From assembly GCF_900078315.1 (NCBI RefSeq), contig NZ_FKBS01000025.1:248001-312000 (forward strand): a DNA stretch of 64,000 nt, given 5' to 3'. Shown here in pieces: positions 36,691-46,078 of this stretch. The notes below the pieces were generated by a model. That model saw only the letters and a program-made list of their open reading frames with translations, had not been told where the DNA came from and ran no database searches. The DNA is from Bordetella ansorpii. GTDB lineage: Bacteria > Pseudomonadota > Gammaproteobacteria > Burkholderiales > Burkholderiaceae_B. The position numbers and the translations under genes are program-made. Position 1 is the stretch's first letter; the number at the start of each line of letters is the position of its first letter.

Positions 36691-37193
36691 CCGTGACGCG
36701 CCCATTCCTCGTTGGCACGCTGGTGGGCGGCCTGGTCGCCGGCATCCTGGCGGTCCAGGTCCAGGCCTGGCGCTATGACGCCCGCATCGCCCGTATCGAA
36801 ACCGCGCATGCTGCAGCCCAGGCGGCCGCCAGCCAGACGGCGCTGAAACGCCAGCAGCAACTGCAGGCCGACGCCGATGCCACGGCCACGCGCCTGGCGG
36901 CCGTCGAAATCCAACTGTATGGAAGACTCCGCAATGCTCAAACTGAAATTGAAACTCTGCGCGTTGCTGTTGGTGCTGGCACTCAACGCGTGTACGTCCG
37001 TGCCGTCTGCCCCGCCGCCGCTGTTGGAGTGCCCCCGGCCGGCGCCGGTGCCGGCCTGGGTCATGGAGCCGGCGCCGAACTTGCCCCAGATGCTCGGGAG
37101 GATTATTTCGCCCTCCGCGCCGCTTTGGAACGAGTGACCGCGCAGCTTCAGTTTTTCCAGCAGCGCGAGGCAGACAATGCGCAAGCCCACTGA
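36687..37193 (+). CDS. Rz: Rz-like spanin inner-membrane subunit
   Basis: 168 aa. One N-terminal transmembrane helix (FLVGTLVGGLVAGILAVQVQ) and a long Ala/Gln-rich coiled coil (TAHAAAQAAASQTALKRQQQ) are typical of Rz/LysB. It overlaps the endolysin by 4 bp and gpR by 17 bp. An outer-membrane lipoprotein gene is nested inside in another frame. Confidence 0.85.
   Translation: MTVTRPFLVGTLVGGLVAGILAVQVQAWRYDARIARIETAHAAAQAAASQTALKRQQQLQADADATATRLAAVEIQLYGRLRNAQTEIETLRVAVGAGTQRVYVRAVCPAAAVGVPPAGAGAGLGHGAGAELAPDAREDYFALRAALERVTAQLQFFQQREADNAQAH
36934..37137 (+). CDS. Rz1: Rz1-like outer-membrane spanin lipoprotein, nested in Rz
   Basis: 67 aa in a different frame wholly inside Rz. A lipoprotein signal (LKLKLCALLLVLALNAC) gives lipobox LNAC, and the mature part is Pro-rich (PSAPPPLLECPRPAPVPAW), as in Rz1. 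GGAAGA precedes the ATG by seven bases. Rz and Rz1 fuse inner and outer membranes at lysis. Confidence 0.88.
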   Translation: MLKLKLKLCALLLVLALNACTSVPSAPPPLLECPRPAPVPAWVMEPAPNLPQMLGRIISPSAPLWNE

Positions 37194-37677
37194 ACTGCGT
37201 GCGTGGCTGACCGCCGCCAATCCGCTGCTGGCGGCGAACCCGGACCGGCTGAGCATATTTGTCGACGGTGGGGCCGTCGTATGCACCGGCGCGGCGTCAC
37301 TCAGCCATGAATACCGGTACACGCTGAACCTGATCGTGCAGGACTACACCGGCGCGCCGGCCGCAGTGGTCCTGCCGATCCTGGCGTGGTTGCGTACCGA
37401 GCAGCCGGAGCAATTCGAGAACCCGGCGCTACGCGAACGGATGCTGCAGCTGGACGTCGAACTGCTGCAGAACGACGCGGTAGACCTGTCCATTCAGTTG
37501 CAGTTGACAGAGCGCGTCATCGTCCAGGCCGACCCGCAGACGGGGAAGCTCGCGGCGCGCCACGTGGGCGAGCCGCCCCACCCGGACCTGCCGCCGGACG
37601 ATGGCGAATGGCGCGTGACGCTCGATGGCGAGCTGATCGCCACATTCCCGTTCAAGGGCTACCGGCCGCAGCTATGA
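37177..37677 (+). CDS. R: Tail completion protein (P2 gpR family)
   Basis: 166 aa, starting MRKPTELRAWLTAANPLLAA, with the conserved RYTLNLIVQDYTGAPAAVVL. It overlaps Rz by 17 bp and gpS by 4 bp. gpR and gpS finish the tail terminus in P2. Confidence 0.92.
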   Translation: MRKPTELRAWLTAANPLLAANPDRLSIFVDGGAVVCTGAASLSHEYRYTLNLIVQDYTGAPAAVVLPILAWLRTEQPEQFENPALRERMLQLDVELLQNDAVDLSIQLQLTERVIVQADPQTGKLAARHVGEPPHPDLPPDDGEWRVTLDGELIATFPFKGYRPQL

Positions 37678-38141
37678 GCGCCGATGACTTCACCGCCATC
37701 GAGGATTGGGCGGCCGGCCTGCTGGCCGCTCTGTCGGCGGGCGAGCGGCGCAAGGTAAACCGCCAAGTAGCGATGGAACTGCGGCGCGCCCAGGCCGCCC
37801 GGATCTCCAGCCAGCAGAACCCGGACGGCAGCGCGTACGCGCCGCGCCGGCCGGCCAAGAACCTGCGCGGCAAGCGCGGCCACATCCGGCGCAAGATGTT
37901 CACCAGCCTGCGTACGGCGCGCTACCTGCGGACCGAGGCCTCCGGCGACACGGCCGCCGTGGGCTACGCCGGCGCCGTCGCCCGCATTGCCCGCGTGCAC
38001 CAGCTCGGCCTGCGCGACCGGCCGGCGCCCAATATGCAGCCCATTCGCTACGCCGTGCGCCAACTGCTGGGCTTCAGCAATGAAGACCGCCAGCGCATCC
38101 TTGACGCCTACGCCCGCCACCTGGCCGAGCGCGGTCTGTAG
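37674..38141 (+). CDS. S: Tail completion protein (P2 gpS family)
   Basis: 155 aa from the ATG overlapping the gpR stop. The gpS signature is visible: NRQVAMELRRAQAARISSQQ, NPDGSAYAPRR and KMFTSLRTARYLRT. The same frame is open far upstream, but that part is antisense to nothing real and lies within gpR. Confidence 0.92.
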   Translation: MSADDFTAIEDWAAGLLAALSAGERRKVNRQVAMELRRAQAARISSQQNPDGSAYAPRRPAKNLRGKRGHIRRKMFTSLRTARYLRTEASGDTAAVGYAGAVARIARVHQLGLRDRPAPNMQPIRYAVRQLLGFSNEDRQRILDAYARHLAERGL

Positions 38142-38202
38142 CAGCGCGATCCACAAGACGCACCCCGTGCGCGCGCGAGGCCCGCCCGTCAAGATGGGCG
38201 GC

Positions 38203-38832
38203 ATGGATATCGAAGAACTGGCCCGCCTGCTGGCCAACCTCATACGCACCGGCGTCGTCTTCGCGGTGGACCTGCAAAGCAGGCCTGCGCTGGTGCGCGT
38301 CGCCTCCGGCGAGCTGGAAACCAACTGGCTGCCCTATCTGGAATTCCGCGCCGGCACCACGACGACATGGGACCCGCCCACGGTCGATGAACAGGTCGTA
38401 CTGCTGTGCCCTGACGGCGAGCCGTCCGCCGGCATCGTGCTGCGCGGACTCAACTCCGAGGAAATCCAGGCGCCGTCTGCCAGCGCGGACGAATTCGTGC
38501 GGTTGTTCCCGGATGGCGCGCGCATCACCTACAACCACGCCACCAGCGCCCTGACGGCCATCGGAATCAAGACCGGCGCCATCGAAGCGTCCGAGAAGTT
38601 CACGCTGCAATGCCCTGAAATTCTGCTGGACGGGCGCGTCACCGTCACGGACCTGTTCAGCTACCAGGCCGGCATGAGCGGCCAGAACGGCCGCGGCAAC
38701 CGTACCGCCATTCGCGGCGATCTGACCCATGAGGATGGCGACCTGTCGTCCAACGGCGTCATCGTCCACACGCACACGCATGGCGGCGTCCAGGGCGGCG
38801 ACAGCAACACCCGCGGGCCGAACGCATCATGA
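38203..38832 (+). CDS. V: Baseplate assembly protein (P2 gpV family, spike)
   Basis: 209 aa. An OB-fold region (VFAVDLQSRPALVRVASGEL, GTTTTWDPPTVDEQVVLLCP) precedes a beta-helical spike ending in the metal-binding VHTHTHGGVQGGDSNT motif, typical of gpV. It pierces the outer membrane. An ATG at 38194 is an alternative start. Confidence 0.92.
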   Translation: MDIEELARLLANLIRTGVVFAVDLQSRPALVRVASGELETNWLPYLEFRAGTTTTWDPPTVDEQVVLLCPDGEPSAGIVLRGLNSEEIQAPSASADEFVRLFPDGARITYNHATSALTAIGIKTGAIEASEKFTLQCPEILLDGRVTVTDLFSYQAGMSGQNGRGNRTAIRGDLTHEDGDLSSNGVIVHTHTHGGVQGGDSNTRGPNAS

Positions 38833-39200
38833 GCGGCTACCTGGGCATGGACGCCACGACGGGCCGGCGCATCACGGGGCGCGCGCACCTGGCGCAGTCG
38901 CTGACCAAGATTCTGACGACAAGCATTGGCTCGCGGCTGCGGCGCCGGCCGTTCGGTTCGCTGGTGCCCGACAGCATCGACGCGCCGGGCAATCGGGCCG
39001 CGCTGCTGCAGATCTACGCTGCCGCCGCCAGCGCCATCATGGCGTGGGAGCCGCGCATACAGTTGCGGGGCGTCACTGCGCAGCCCGATCCCGCGCAACC
39101 CGGCCGCTACTACATAGACGTGCAGGGCGAAGCCGTCATCGACGGCGCACCGCAGTCGGTGCGTATCGCCGCGCCCCTTTCCGGGCTGGGCCAGGGATAA
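38829..39200 (+). CDS. W: Baseplate wedge protein (P2 gpW, gp25-like lysozyme family)
   Basis: 123 aa. MSGYLGMDATTGRRITG, HLAQSLTKILTTSIGSRLRR and FGSLVPDSID are hallmarks of the GPW/gp25 family. It overlaps gpV by 4 bp. Confidence 0.93.
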   Translation: MSGYLGMDATTGRRITGRAHLAQSLTKILTTSIGSRLRRRPFGSLVPDSIDAPGNRAALLQIYAAAASAIMAWEPRIQLRGVTAQPDPAQPGRYYIDVQGEAVIDGAPQSVRIAAPLSGLGQG

Positions 39201-39202
39201 GC

Positions 39203-40129
39203 ATGGCAACTGCCAACACCATCGACCTGTCGCTGTTGCCGGCCCCCGATGTCGTAGAGCCGCTGGACTACGAACAGCTTCTGGAGGTGCGCAAGGCGCG
39301 CATCATCGCGCTGTTCGCGGCCGAAGATCGGGATGCGGTGCGCGCTGCGCTGGCGCTCGAATCCGAGCCCATGGCCATCTTGACGCAGGAGAACGTCGAG
39401 CGTGAGCTGATCGTGCGCCAGCGCGTCAACGAAGCCGCGCGGGCCGTCCTGCTGGCGTTCGCACGCCGCACCGATCTGGATCACATCGCCGCAGAATATG
39501 GCGTGGTCCGGCTGGTCATTACGCCCGCCGACAACAGCACGGTGCCGCCCACCCCGGCCGTGATGGAGATGGACGAGGATCTGCGCTACCGCGCGCAGCT
39601 TGCCTGGGAGGGCCTGTCCACCGCCGGCCCGAGCGGCGCCTACGAGTTCCACACGCGATCCGCGCATGGCCTGATCGCCGATGCCACCGCGATCAGCCCG
39701 GAGCCCTGCGACATTCTGGTGTCTGTCCTGTCCCGGGAAGGCGACGGCACCGCATCCGACGCGGTGCTGACGGCCGTGCAGCGCGCGCTCAGTGACGAAG
39801 ATGTCCGCCCGCTGGGCGACCGCGTGACGGTGCAGTCGTCGCACATCACAACGTACAGCGTCGTCGCACGCCTGCACCTGGCCGGCTCCGGCCCGGGCCG
39901 CGATATCGCCGTAGCCGCCGCGCAAGCGGCCTGCGAACAGTACGTGAACCGGCCGCGCCGTCAGGGTATTTCCGTGTGGCGTACCGCCATCACGGCGGCG
40001 CTGCACGTGGAAGGCGTTGCCCACCTGGAACTGATCGAGCCCGCGGCGGACATCGTGCTGGACCGCACGCAGGCAGGTACGTGCCTGGCCGTGACGGTCA
40101 CCGTGGCCGGAGAGGACGACGATGCCTGA
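39203..40129 (+). CDS. J: Baseplate protein (P2 gpJ family)
   Basis: 308 aa. The gpJ body includes DYEQLLEVRKARIIALFAAE and LDHIAAEYGVVRL, then EDLRYRAQLAWEGLSTAGPS and YEFHTRSAHGLIADA. It forms the baseplate wedge with gpW and gpI. It ends 8 bp inside gpI. Confidence 0.93.
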   Translation: MATANTIDLSLLPAPDVVEPLDYEQLLEVRKARIIALFAAEDRDAVRAALALESEPMAILTQENVERELIVRQRVNEAARAVLLAFARRTDLDHIAAEYGVVRLVITPADNSTVPPTPAVMEMDEDLRYRAQLAWEGLSTAGPSGAYEFHTRSAHGLIADATAISPEPCDILVSVLSREGDGTASDAVLTAVQRALSDEDVRPLGDRVTVQSSHITTYSVVARLHLAGSGPGRDIAVAAAQAACEQYVNRPRRQGISVWRTAITAALHVEGVAHLELIEPAADIVLDRTQAGTCLAVTVTVAGEDDDA

Positions 40130-40745
40130 CCACCCGTCGCTGCTGCCGCCAGGTTCCACGCCGCTGGAACGCAAGCTGGCCACCGCGCTGGCTGATATTC
40201 AGGACGTGCCGAATCCGATTCGCACGCTGCGGCGCGCCGAGACCTGCCCGGCGCCGCTGCTGACCTGGCTGGCGTGGGAACGGTCCGTAGACCGCTGGGA
40301 CGACAGGTGGACCGAGGCGACGAAGCGCCAGGCGCTGAGCGCGTCTTTCTTCGTCCACACGCACAAGGGAACCATCGGCGCGTTGCGCCGCGTGGTCGAG
40401 CCGCTGGGCTACCTGCTGGAAGTGGTCGAGTGGTGGCAGATGGTTCCAGAGGGCCGACGCGGCACGTTTCGCCTGACCATCGGCGTACTGGACACAGGAA
40501 TTGCCGAGCCCATGTATGCCGAGCTGGACCGGCTCATACAGGACGCCAAGCGGGCCAGCCAGCACCTGATCGGCCTGCAGATCGCGGCCGAGGTACGCGC
40601 CGCTGCGAACTACTGCGTCGCCTCCTACGACGGCGACGTAATGACCGTTTACCCCTACCAGCCGGATGACATCGAGGTCTTCGTGACGCCTCTGGCCGCG
40701 CTGGCTGACCACACCACTGACACCCTGACGGTATATCCCTCATGA
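40122..40745 (+). CDS. I: Tail protein I (P2 gpI family)
   Basis: 207 aa. SLLPPGSTPLERKLATALAD, LLTWLAWERSVDRWDDRWTE and LSASFFVHTHKGTIGALRRV are the conserved gpI blocks. It is part of the baseplate and is followed with a 4-bp overlap by the tail fibre. Confidence 0.93.
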   Translation: MPDHPSLLPPGSTPLERKLATALADIQDVPNPIRTLRRAETCPAPLLTWLAWERSVDRWDDRWTEATKRQALSASFFVHTHKGTIGALRRVVEPLGYLLEVVEWWQMVPEGRRGTFRLTIGVLDTGIAEPMYAELDRLIQDAKRASQHLIGLQIAAEVRAAANYCVASYDGDVMTVYPYQPDDIEVFVTPLAALADHTTDTLTVYPS

Positions 40746-43201
40746 CCACCAAATACTACGGCGTGCTGACCGCCATCGGCGAAGCCAAGGAAGCCCGTGC
40801 GAAAGCCCTGGGCGTGCCCGTGAAGATCACGCATATGTGTGTGGGTGATGCCGCCCTTCCGGCCAACAGCGGCGAGACCGTCGCGCCCGACCCGCAGCGC
40901 ACGGCGCTCATCAATCAGTTGCGTGTTGCGCAGCTCAATCGCCTGTCGCAGGACGCGACCAACCCGAACTGGCTGATCGCCGAGCAGGTCGTGCCCGAAG
41001 ATGTGGGCGGCTGGTGGATCCGTGAGCTGGGCCTGCGCGACGAAGACGGTGATCTGGTCGCCATTGCAAACTGCCCGCCCACCTATAAGCCAGTCCTGGC
41101 CGAAGGCAGCGGGCGCACGCAGGTTATTCGCATCGTCATTCAGGTATCGAGCCGCGCCAACTTCGAGCTGCAGCTTGATCCCAGCACCGTCCTGGCCACA
41201 CGCGCCGAGGTCGAGGCGCGGTTTGTCGACTTCACCAGCGCGCAGACCATCGCAGGCAAGAAGACGTTCACTAACGAATTGGTGGCTGCGCCGATCGGTG
41301 GCACCGGGCATTCGTATCGCATGCACAACGGCCAGCAAGGTTCGTTCTGGCGTGTCGATGGTGAATCTATGTTTCTCATGGTCACTGCCCTGGGCGATCC
41401 GCTGGGTACCTACACCGCAGCGCGGCCGCTGAAGGTGTACTTCGCCGATGGCCGTTGTGACATCAATGGGCAATCTGCTACGGCGTTGAAGTGGGCGACA
41501 CCGCGTACGATTGCGCTCAATGGCGCGGTGTCGGGCAGCGCCGCCGTGGATGGGAGCACCAACGTCACCCTCAACGTGACGGGGATGGACGTCAGCAAGG
41601 CAACCGCGGGTACATTGGCGGTTACTCGGGGCGGGACCGGCCTGGCCACGGTCCCGGCCGGCAGCTTTGTGCAGGGCAACGGCACGGGCGCGATGGTACC
41701 GCGCACGCCTGCGCAAGTACTGTCCGACATTGGTGGCCAGGCTGCGCTGGGCTACACGCCCGTGCGCCAGGGCGGCGGGACCGGTATGGCCGCTAACACG
41801 GTCTACATCGGTTGGGGCCGCTCGGGCGACACGTCCAGACTGATGCTCCAAATCGATGCCTCGGTATTTGGTGCGCGCTGGCCTATCGATGTGAGCGGAA
41901 CGGCCAAGACCTTGGAGACCCCGCGCCAGATCGCAGGGAGGCCGTTCGACGGCAGCGCCGATGTGGTCATCGTGCCGGCTGATATCGGCGCTGCACCGCT
42001 GGATTCGCCGGCTCTGACGGGCGCACCGACAGCACCCACGCCTGCCACCACCGACAACAGCACCCGCATTTCCACCACGGCGTTTGTTCGCGCGGCCATT
42101 GCGGCGCTGATCGGGCAAGCCCCTGGCACGCTCGACACGCTGCAAGAACTTGCCGACGCGCTCGGCGACGACCCCAATTTCTCCACGACGATGACCAACC
42201 TCATCGCCACGAAATTGCCGTTGTCACGGGTCCAGGCATCTGCCCTCGATACGACTGCGGACACCATACTGCGCCAGGGTGCGTTCGGCCTGGGACGCCT
42301 GGCCGGCTTGATCCCCTCGGTAAATGATGTGGAGCAGGTGCATCCCAATGGCATGTACTGCACCAACACGTCTACGGCGGGCACTCCACCAGGCGCATAC
42401 TCGCGCCTGTTCCAGGGAATGCTAGTCGTCCAGAATTACGACAACGCCGCTGGCAATCAAATATGGATACCGCACAATGCTGACGAGGTCTGGTTCCGCC
42501 GCCGCACGGGTGGCGCGTGGCAACCGTGGATCAATCTGGTCACGCCATCGAACGTATTGCGCTACTACCCCATCGCCGCGCTGCCGGCATCGAATCAGGG
42601 GCCTGTTGGTGTAACCGAGGCGTGCGAAATCTGGAATTGGGTCAGTACGGCGTATTTCACCGGTTATCGCTCACCGCAGTGTGGCCGCCCCGTGGATGGC
42701 CACACCATGGTGCCGCTTGCCAGCGAGGTGGACGCAGCCGGCGGCCTGTTGAGCAAGGCGGCATACGCGGGGCTCTGGGGGTACGCCCAAGAGAATGGGC
42801 TGGTCGTGACGCAGGCTGTATTTGATGCCAACGTCGGAGCGCACTTGTTCGTAGATTCCGGAGCGAACACCTTCCGAGTGCCAGACCTCCGCAACCAGTT
42901 CCGCCGATTCACGGGTACGGATACCGACACGAATACGGCCCGCGCGCTCGGATCGTGGCAAAAGGGAAGCATTTCGACCTATGACACCGATGCCAGCGAT
43001 GGCGCAGTGGTGGGCGTGCCTGGCTGGCGCTCCGGGACTCTTTCTCCAGGCCAGATTGGCTTGGATACGGTCGATGTTGCCAAGTATCCGGGTGTCGGAT
43101 TCTCCTTCGGACCTGGCGGAAGCGGCTCCTCATTTAGCTCGTATTCGGGCGGCGTCTCCCGCCCGAACAACGTTGCTTATCACCCCAGAATCCACATTTA
43201 A
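40742..43201 (+). CDS. H: Tail fibre protein (P2 gpH family)
   Basis: 819 aa. The baseplate-binding N-terminus is conserved (YYGVLTAIGEAKEARAKALG, VGGWWIRELGLRDEDGDLVA). The middle contains fibre repeats (for example ALTGAPTAPTPATTDNSTRI, STTAFVRAAIAAL). The C-terminal end has a collar-like module (VPDLRNQFRRFTGTDTDTNT) for receptor contact. Gly/Thr-rich repeated segments indicate domain swapping among phages. It sets host range. Confidence 0.92.
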   Translation: MTTKYYGVLTAIGEAKEARAKALGVPVKITHMCVGDAALPANSGETVAPDPQRTALINQLRVAQLNRLSQDATNPNWLIAEQVVPEDVGGWWIRELGLRDEDGDLVAIANCPPTYKPVLAEGSGRTQVIRIVIQVSSRANFELQLDPSTVLATRAEVEARFVDFTSAQTIAGKKTFTNELVAAPIGGTGHSYRMHNGQQGSFWRVDGESMFLMVTALGDPLGTYTAARPLKVYFADGRCDINGQSATALKWATPRTIALNGAVSGSAAVDGSTNVTLNVTGMDVSKATAGTLAVTRGGTGLATVPAGSFVQGNGTGAMVPRTPAQVLSDIGGQAALGYTPVRQGGGTGMAANTVYIGWGRSGDTSRLMLQIDASVFGARWPIDVSGTAKTLETPRQIAGRPFDGSADVVIVPADIGAAPLDSPALTGAPTAPTPATTDNSTRISTTAFVRAAIAALIGQAPGTLDTLQELADALGDDPNFSTTMTNLIATKLPLSRVQASALDTTADTILRQGAFGLGRLAGLIPSVNDVEQVHPNGMYCTNTSTAGTPPGAYSRLFQGMLVVQNYDNAAGNQIWIPHNADEVWFRRRTGGAWQPWINLVTPSNVLRYYPIAALPASNQGPVGVTEACEIWNWVSTAYFTGYRSPQCGRPVDGHTMVPLASEVDAAGGLLSKAAYAGLWGYAQENGLVVTQAVFDANVGAHLFVDSGANTFRVPDLRNQFRRFTGTDTDTNTARALGSWQKGSISTYDTDASDGAVVGVPGWRSGTLSPGQIGLDTVDVAKYPGVGFSFGPGGSGSSFSSYSGGVSRPNNVAYHPRIHI

Positions 43202-43209
43202 GAGGCTTT

Positions 43210-43680
43210 ATGCAAATCACTGTCTACCAGGCCGATGCTGAAGGCATCTACCAGTACCCCACCTACGCGAACGAACTGAGCCTGGACCCCGGCACGTTCA
43301 ACGTGCCGTATGGCGCAGTTCTGACGCCACCGCCCGATGCGCCCGCCGGCCAGGTTGCTCGGGCCAGGGGCGACGCGTGGGAACTGGTGGAAGACCACCG
43401 CACCGAACGCCTGTTTCGCACCGACCTGGCGACGGTCGACCCGTACAACTTCGGCCAGGTTCTGCTGATCGACGGCCAGGCGGTGCGCTATCCGGGCTGG
43501 GGCCCCATTCCGGCCTGGTTGACGCCCATCGCGCCGGCCAGCGCTGAACAGTTCTGGGATGGACAGGCCTGGCGCTCGCCCGAGCCGATTGCCGCACCTG
43601 ACGACTCGCCGGCCCCCGAAATCATCGACGCGGGCACCGAGGAAACCCCGGCCGGCGCTGACACCTCGCCCAGCGAATAG
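43210..43680 (+). CDS. G: Tail fibre assembly chaperone (P2 gpG-like)
   Basis: 156 aa, directly after the fibre gene. The N-terminus MQITVYQADAEGIYQYPTYA and the middle EQFWDGQAWRSPEPI resemble tail fibre assembly proteins, which are weakly conserved. The C-terminal 40 residues are acidic and Pro-rich. A strong terminator follows. Confidence 0.75.
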   Translation: MQITVYQADAEGIYQYPTYANELSLDPGTFNVPYGAVLTPPPDAPAGQVARARGDAWELVEDHRTERLFRTDLATVDPYNFGQVLLIDGQAVRYPGWGPIPAWLTPIAPASAEQFWDGQAWRSPEPIAAPDDSPAPEIIDAGTEETPAGADTSPSE

Positions 43681-43701
43681 CCTATCTCTCGCCCCGCCCT
43701 A

Positions 43702-43735
43702 GCCCTTGTCTGACGCCCTCAGACAAGGGCTTTTT
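43702..43735 (+). terminator. Rho-independent terminator after the fibre operon
   Basis: GCCCTTGTCTGA (43702-43713), a 5-base loop, TCAGACAAGGGC (43719-43730), then five T residues. It ends the V-to-G late operon before the FI operon. Confidence 0.95.
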
Positions 43736-43816
43736 GCTGCCCGCGCGCGCGCGAACGCTCACACTGCCAGCACCTATCCACGGTGCCCGCGTGCACCATC
43801 ACTACGAGGGCATAGC

Positions 43817-44998
43817 ATGGCTGCCGACGATTACCACCACGGCGTACGCGTCATCGAAGTCGATGACGGCACGCGCTCCATTCGTACCATTTCCACCGCC
43901 GTGGTCGGGTTCGTCGCCACAGCCGACGACGCCGACGCCACCGCATTCCCGCTGAACAAGCCCGTCCTGGCGACCAACATCATGGCGGCCGCCGGCAAAG
44001 CCGGCGAGTCGGGCACCCTGGCGCGTACGCTGCAGGCCATCGCCAACCAGACCAACCCGGCCACCGTCATCGTGCGCGTGGCCGAGGGCGAGACCGAAGC
44101 CGAGACCACCAGCAACGTCATCGGCGGCACGGACGCCCAGGGCCAGTACACCGGCATGCGTGCCCTGCTGGCCGCGCAGAACAGCGGCCCGCGCGTCAAG
44201 CCGCGCATCCTGGGCGCGCCGGGCCTGGAGACCCCTGCGGTAGCAGCAAGCCTGGCTACCATCGCGCAGAAGCTGAGAGGCTTCTCCTACGTCAACGCCT
44301 GGGGCTGCAAGACCATCGAGGAAGTGGCCGCCTACCGCGAAACGTTCGGCCAGCGGGAAATGATGCTGATCTGGCCCGATTTCCTCGGCTGGGACACGAT
44401 CAACGATGCGGAAGCTGCCATCGCCGCCTCGGCCACGGCCCTGGGCCTGCGGGCCAAGACGGACCAAGAAGTGGGCTGGCACAAAACCATTTCCAACATC
44501 GTCGTCAACGGTGTCACTGGCATCAGCAACCCGCTGTCGTGGGACCTGCAGGACCCGGACACGGACGCGGGCTACCTGAACGGCAAGGATGTCACCACCC
44601 TTATCAACAAGGAAGGTTTCCGCTTCTGGGGCAGCCGCACGTGCGCCGGCCCGACCAGCCTGTACCCGTTCGAGAACTACACGCGGACGGCCCAGGTCAT
44701 CGCCGACACCATCGCGGAAAACCACATGTGGGCGGTGGATCTGCCCATGCATCCCTCGCTGGTGCGCGACATCATCGAGGGCGTGCGCAGCAAATTCCGC
44801 AGTTGGAAATCGCTGGGCTACATCATCGACGCTGATTGCTGGTACGAGCCCGAGCCCAACACCAAGGAATCGCTCAAGGCGGGCGGCCTGTTCATCGACT
44901 ACGACTACACCCCGGTGCCGCCCCTGGAAAACCTCGTGTTCCGCCAGCGCATCACCGACCGTTACCTGCTGGACTTCGCCGACCGCATTACCGCCTGA
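43817..44998 (+). CDS. FI: Contractile tail sheath protein (P2 gpFI family)
   Basis: 393 aa. YHHGVRVIEVDDGTRSIRTI, FGQREMMLIWPDFLGWDTIN and RFWGSRTCAGPTSLYPFENY are characteristic of gpFI sheaths. The start at 43817 is after the terminator; the frame is open upstream but without coding signal. Confidence 0.95.
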   Translation: MAADDYHHGVRVIEVDDGTRSIRTISTAVVGFVATADDADATAFPLNKPVLATNIMAAAGKAGESGTLARTLQAIANQTNPATVIVRVAEGETEAETTSNVIGGTDAQGQYTGMRALLAAQNSGPRVKPRILGAPGLETPAVAASLATIAQKLRGFSYVNAWGCKTIEEVAAYRETFGQREMMLIWPDFLGWDTINDAEAAIAASATALGLRAKTDQEVGWHKTISNIVVNGVTGISNPLSWDLQDPDTDAGYLNGKDVTTLINKEGFRFWGSRTCAGPTSLYPFENYTRTAQVIADTIAENHMWAVDLPMHPSLVRDIIEGVRSKFRSWKSLGYIIDADCWYEPEPNTKESLKAGGLFIDYDYTPVPPLENLVFRQRITDRYLLDFADRITA

Positions 44999-45056
44999 TC
45001 GCACCCGGGCCGCCCGGCGCGGCCCTTTCTTCCATCCCTGATCCGGAGCGCAACCC

Positions 45057-45572
45057 ATGGGCATGCCCCGTAAGCTCAAGAACCTGAACCTGTTCGTCGA
45101 TGGCGCCAGCTATATCGGCGAAGTCTCGGCAGTTACCCTGCCCAACCTCACCCGCAAACAAGAAGCCTGGCGCGGCGGTGGCATGCTCGGCGCGGCCAAG
45201 GCCGATTTCGGCCTGGACGACGATGCGCTGCAGATGGAATGGACCATCGGCGGCTACATCAAGCAAGTGCTGCAGCAGATGGGCGCGGGCAGCATCGACG
45301 CGGTGCAGTTGCGTTTCGCCGGCGCCTATCAGCGCGACGACACCAACGAAGTGGACGCCGTGGAAGTCGTGGTGCGCGGCCGCCATTCCGAGCTGGACCG
45401 CGGCGAAGCCAAGGCGGGCGAAGAAACCGAATGGAAGGTCACCACGCAATGCGTCTACTACAAAGAGACGTTCAACGGTGAAGTGCTGGTCGAAATCGAC
45501 CTGATGAACATGGTGGCGATGGTCGGCGGCATCGACACCACCGAGGCGATCCGGCGCGCCATCGGCCTGTAA
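45057..45572 (+). CDS. FII: Tail tube protein (P2 gpFII family)
   Basis: 171 aa. MGMPRKLKNLNLFVDGASYI and ALQMEWTIGGYIKQVL match gpFII, which polymerises into the inner tube. A second Met two codons on is an alternative. It follows the sheath by 58 bp. Confidence 0.95.
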   Translation: MGMPRKLKNLNLFVDGASYIGEVSAVTLPNLTRKQEAWRGGGMLGAAKADFGLDDDALQMEWTIGGYIKQVLQQMGAGSIDAVQLRFAGAYQRDDTNEVDAVEVVVRGRHSELDRGEAKAGEETEWKVTTQCVYYKETFNGEVLVEIDLMNMVAMVGGIDTTEAIRRAIGL

Positions 45573-45614
45573 TCCGGCCTTCCGGCCCCCCTCTACCCCC
45601 CTGGAGCCCTATCC

Positions 45615-45950
45615 ATGAGTACCCCCACCGAAACCACGGCGGCCATCCCGGCCAACAACCCGAACCTCCGCACCGTCACGCTGGACGAACCGATTCAGCG
45701 CAACGGCCAGGACATCGCTACGCTGACGATCCGCAAGCCCAATACCGGCGCCTTGCGCGGCGTCACGCTGGTGGCGCTGGCGCAGATCGACGTGGCCGCC
45801 CTGCAGATCGTCCTGCCGCGCATCTGCGATCCGATCCTGACGCCCGCCGAAATCGCCGCGCTGGACCCGGCCGATCTGATGTCCGTGGGCGCCGAGGTCG
45901 CCAGTTTTTTTATCCCGAAGGCCCAACGCGCCAGCTTCCAAACGACGTAG
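45615..45950 (+). CDS. E: Tail assembly protein E (P2 gpE family)
   Basis: 111 aa read without frameshift, ending SFFIPKAQRASFQTT. The conserved core ALRGVTLVALAQIDVAALQI, VLPRIC, LTPAEIAALDPADLM is gpE. A run of seven T (45905-45911) near its end is the slippery site giving the E+E' product. It is a chaperone for tape-measure assembly. Confidence 0.92.
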   Translation: MSTPTETTAAIPANNPNLRTVTLDEPIQRNGQDIATLTIRKPNTGALRGVTLVALAQIDVAALQIVLPRICDPILTPAEIAALDPADLMSVGAEVASFFIPKAQRASFQTT

Positions 45951-45958
45951 ACGAGGCC

Positions 45959-46072
45959 ATGGCGGACATCGCCACGATCTTTCACTGGACGCCGGCGGCG
46001 ATGGAAGCCATGTATCCCGACGAACTGGCCGCCTGGCGCGAGCGCGCCCGCGTGCGCTCGCAACCGGAGTGA
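45959..46072 (+). CDS. E': E' extension, GpE-family tail protein made by -1 frameshift from E
   Basis: Slipping back one base on TTTTTTT (45905-45911) joins E to a frame reading ...FFYPEGPTRQLPNDVDEAMA, then DIATIFHWTPAAMEAMYPDE and LAAWRERARVRSQPE, stop at 46072. Its own ATG at 45959 could also start a 37-aa protein. The conserved DIATIFHWTPAAM block is the GpE-prime family. In P2 the E+E' fusion is needed for tail assembly. Confidence 0.88.
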   Translation: MADIATIFHWTPAAMEAMYPDELAAWRERARVRSQPE

Positions 46073-46078
46073 CCCCGC

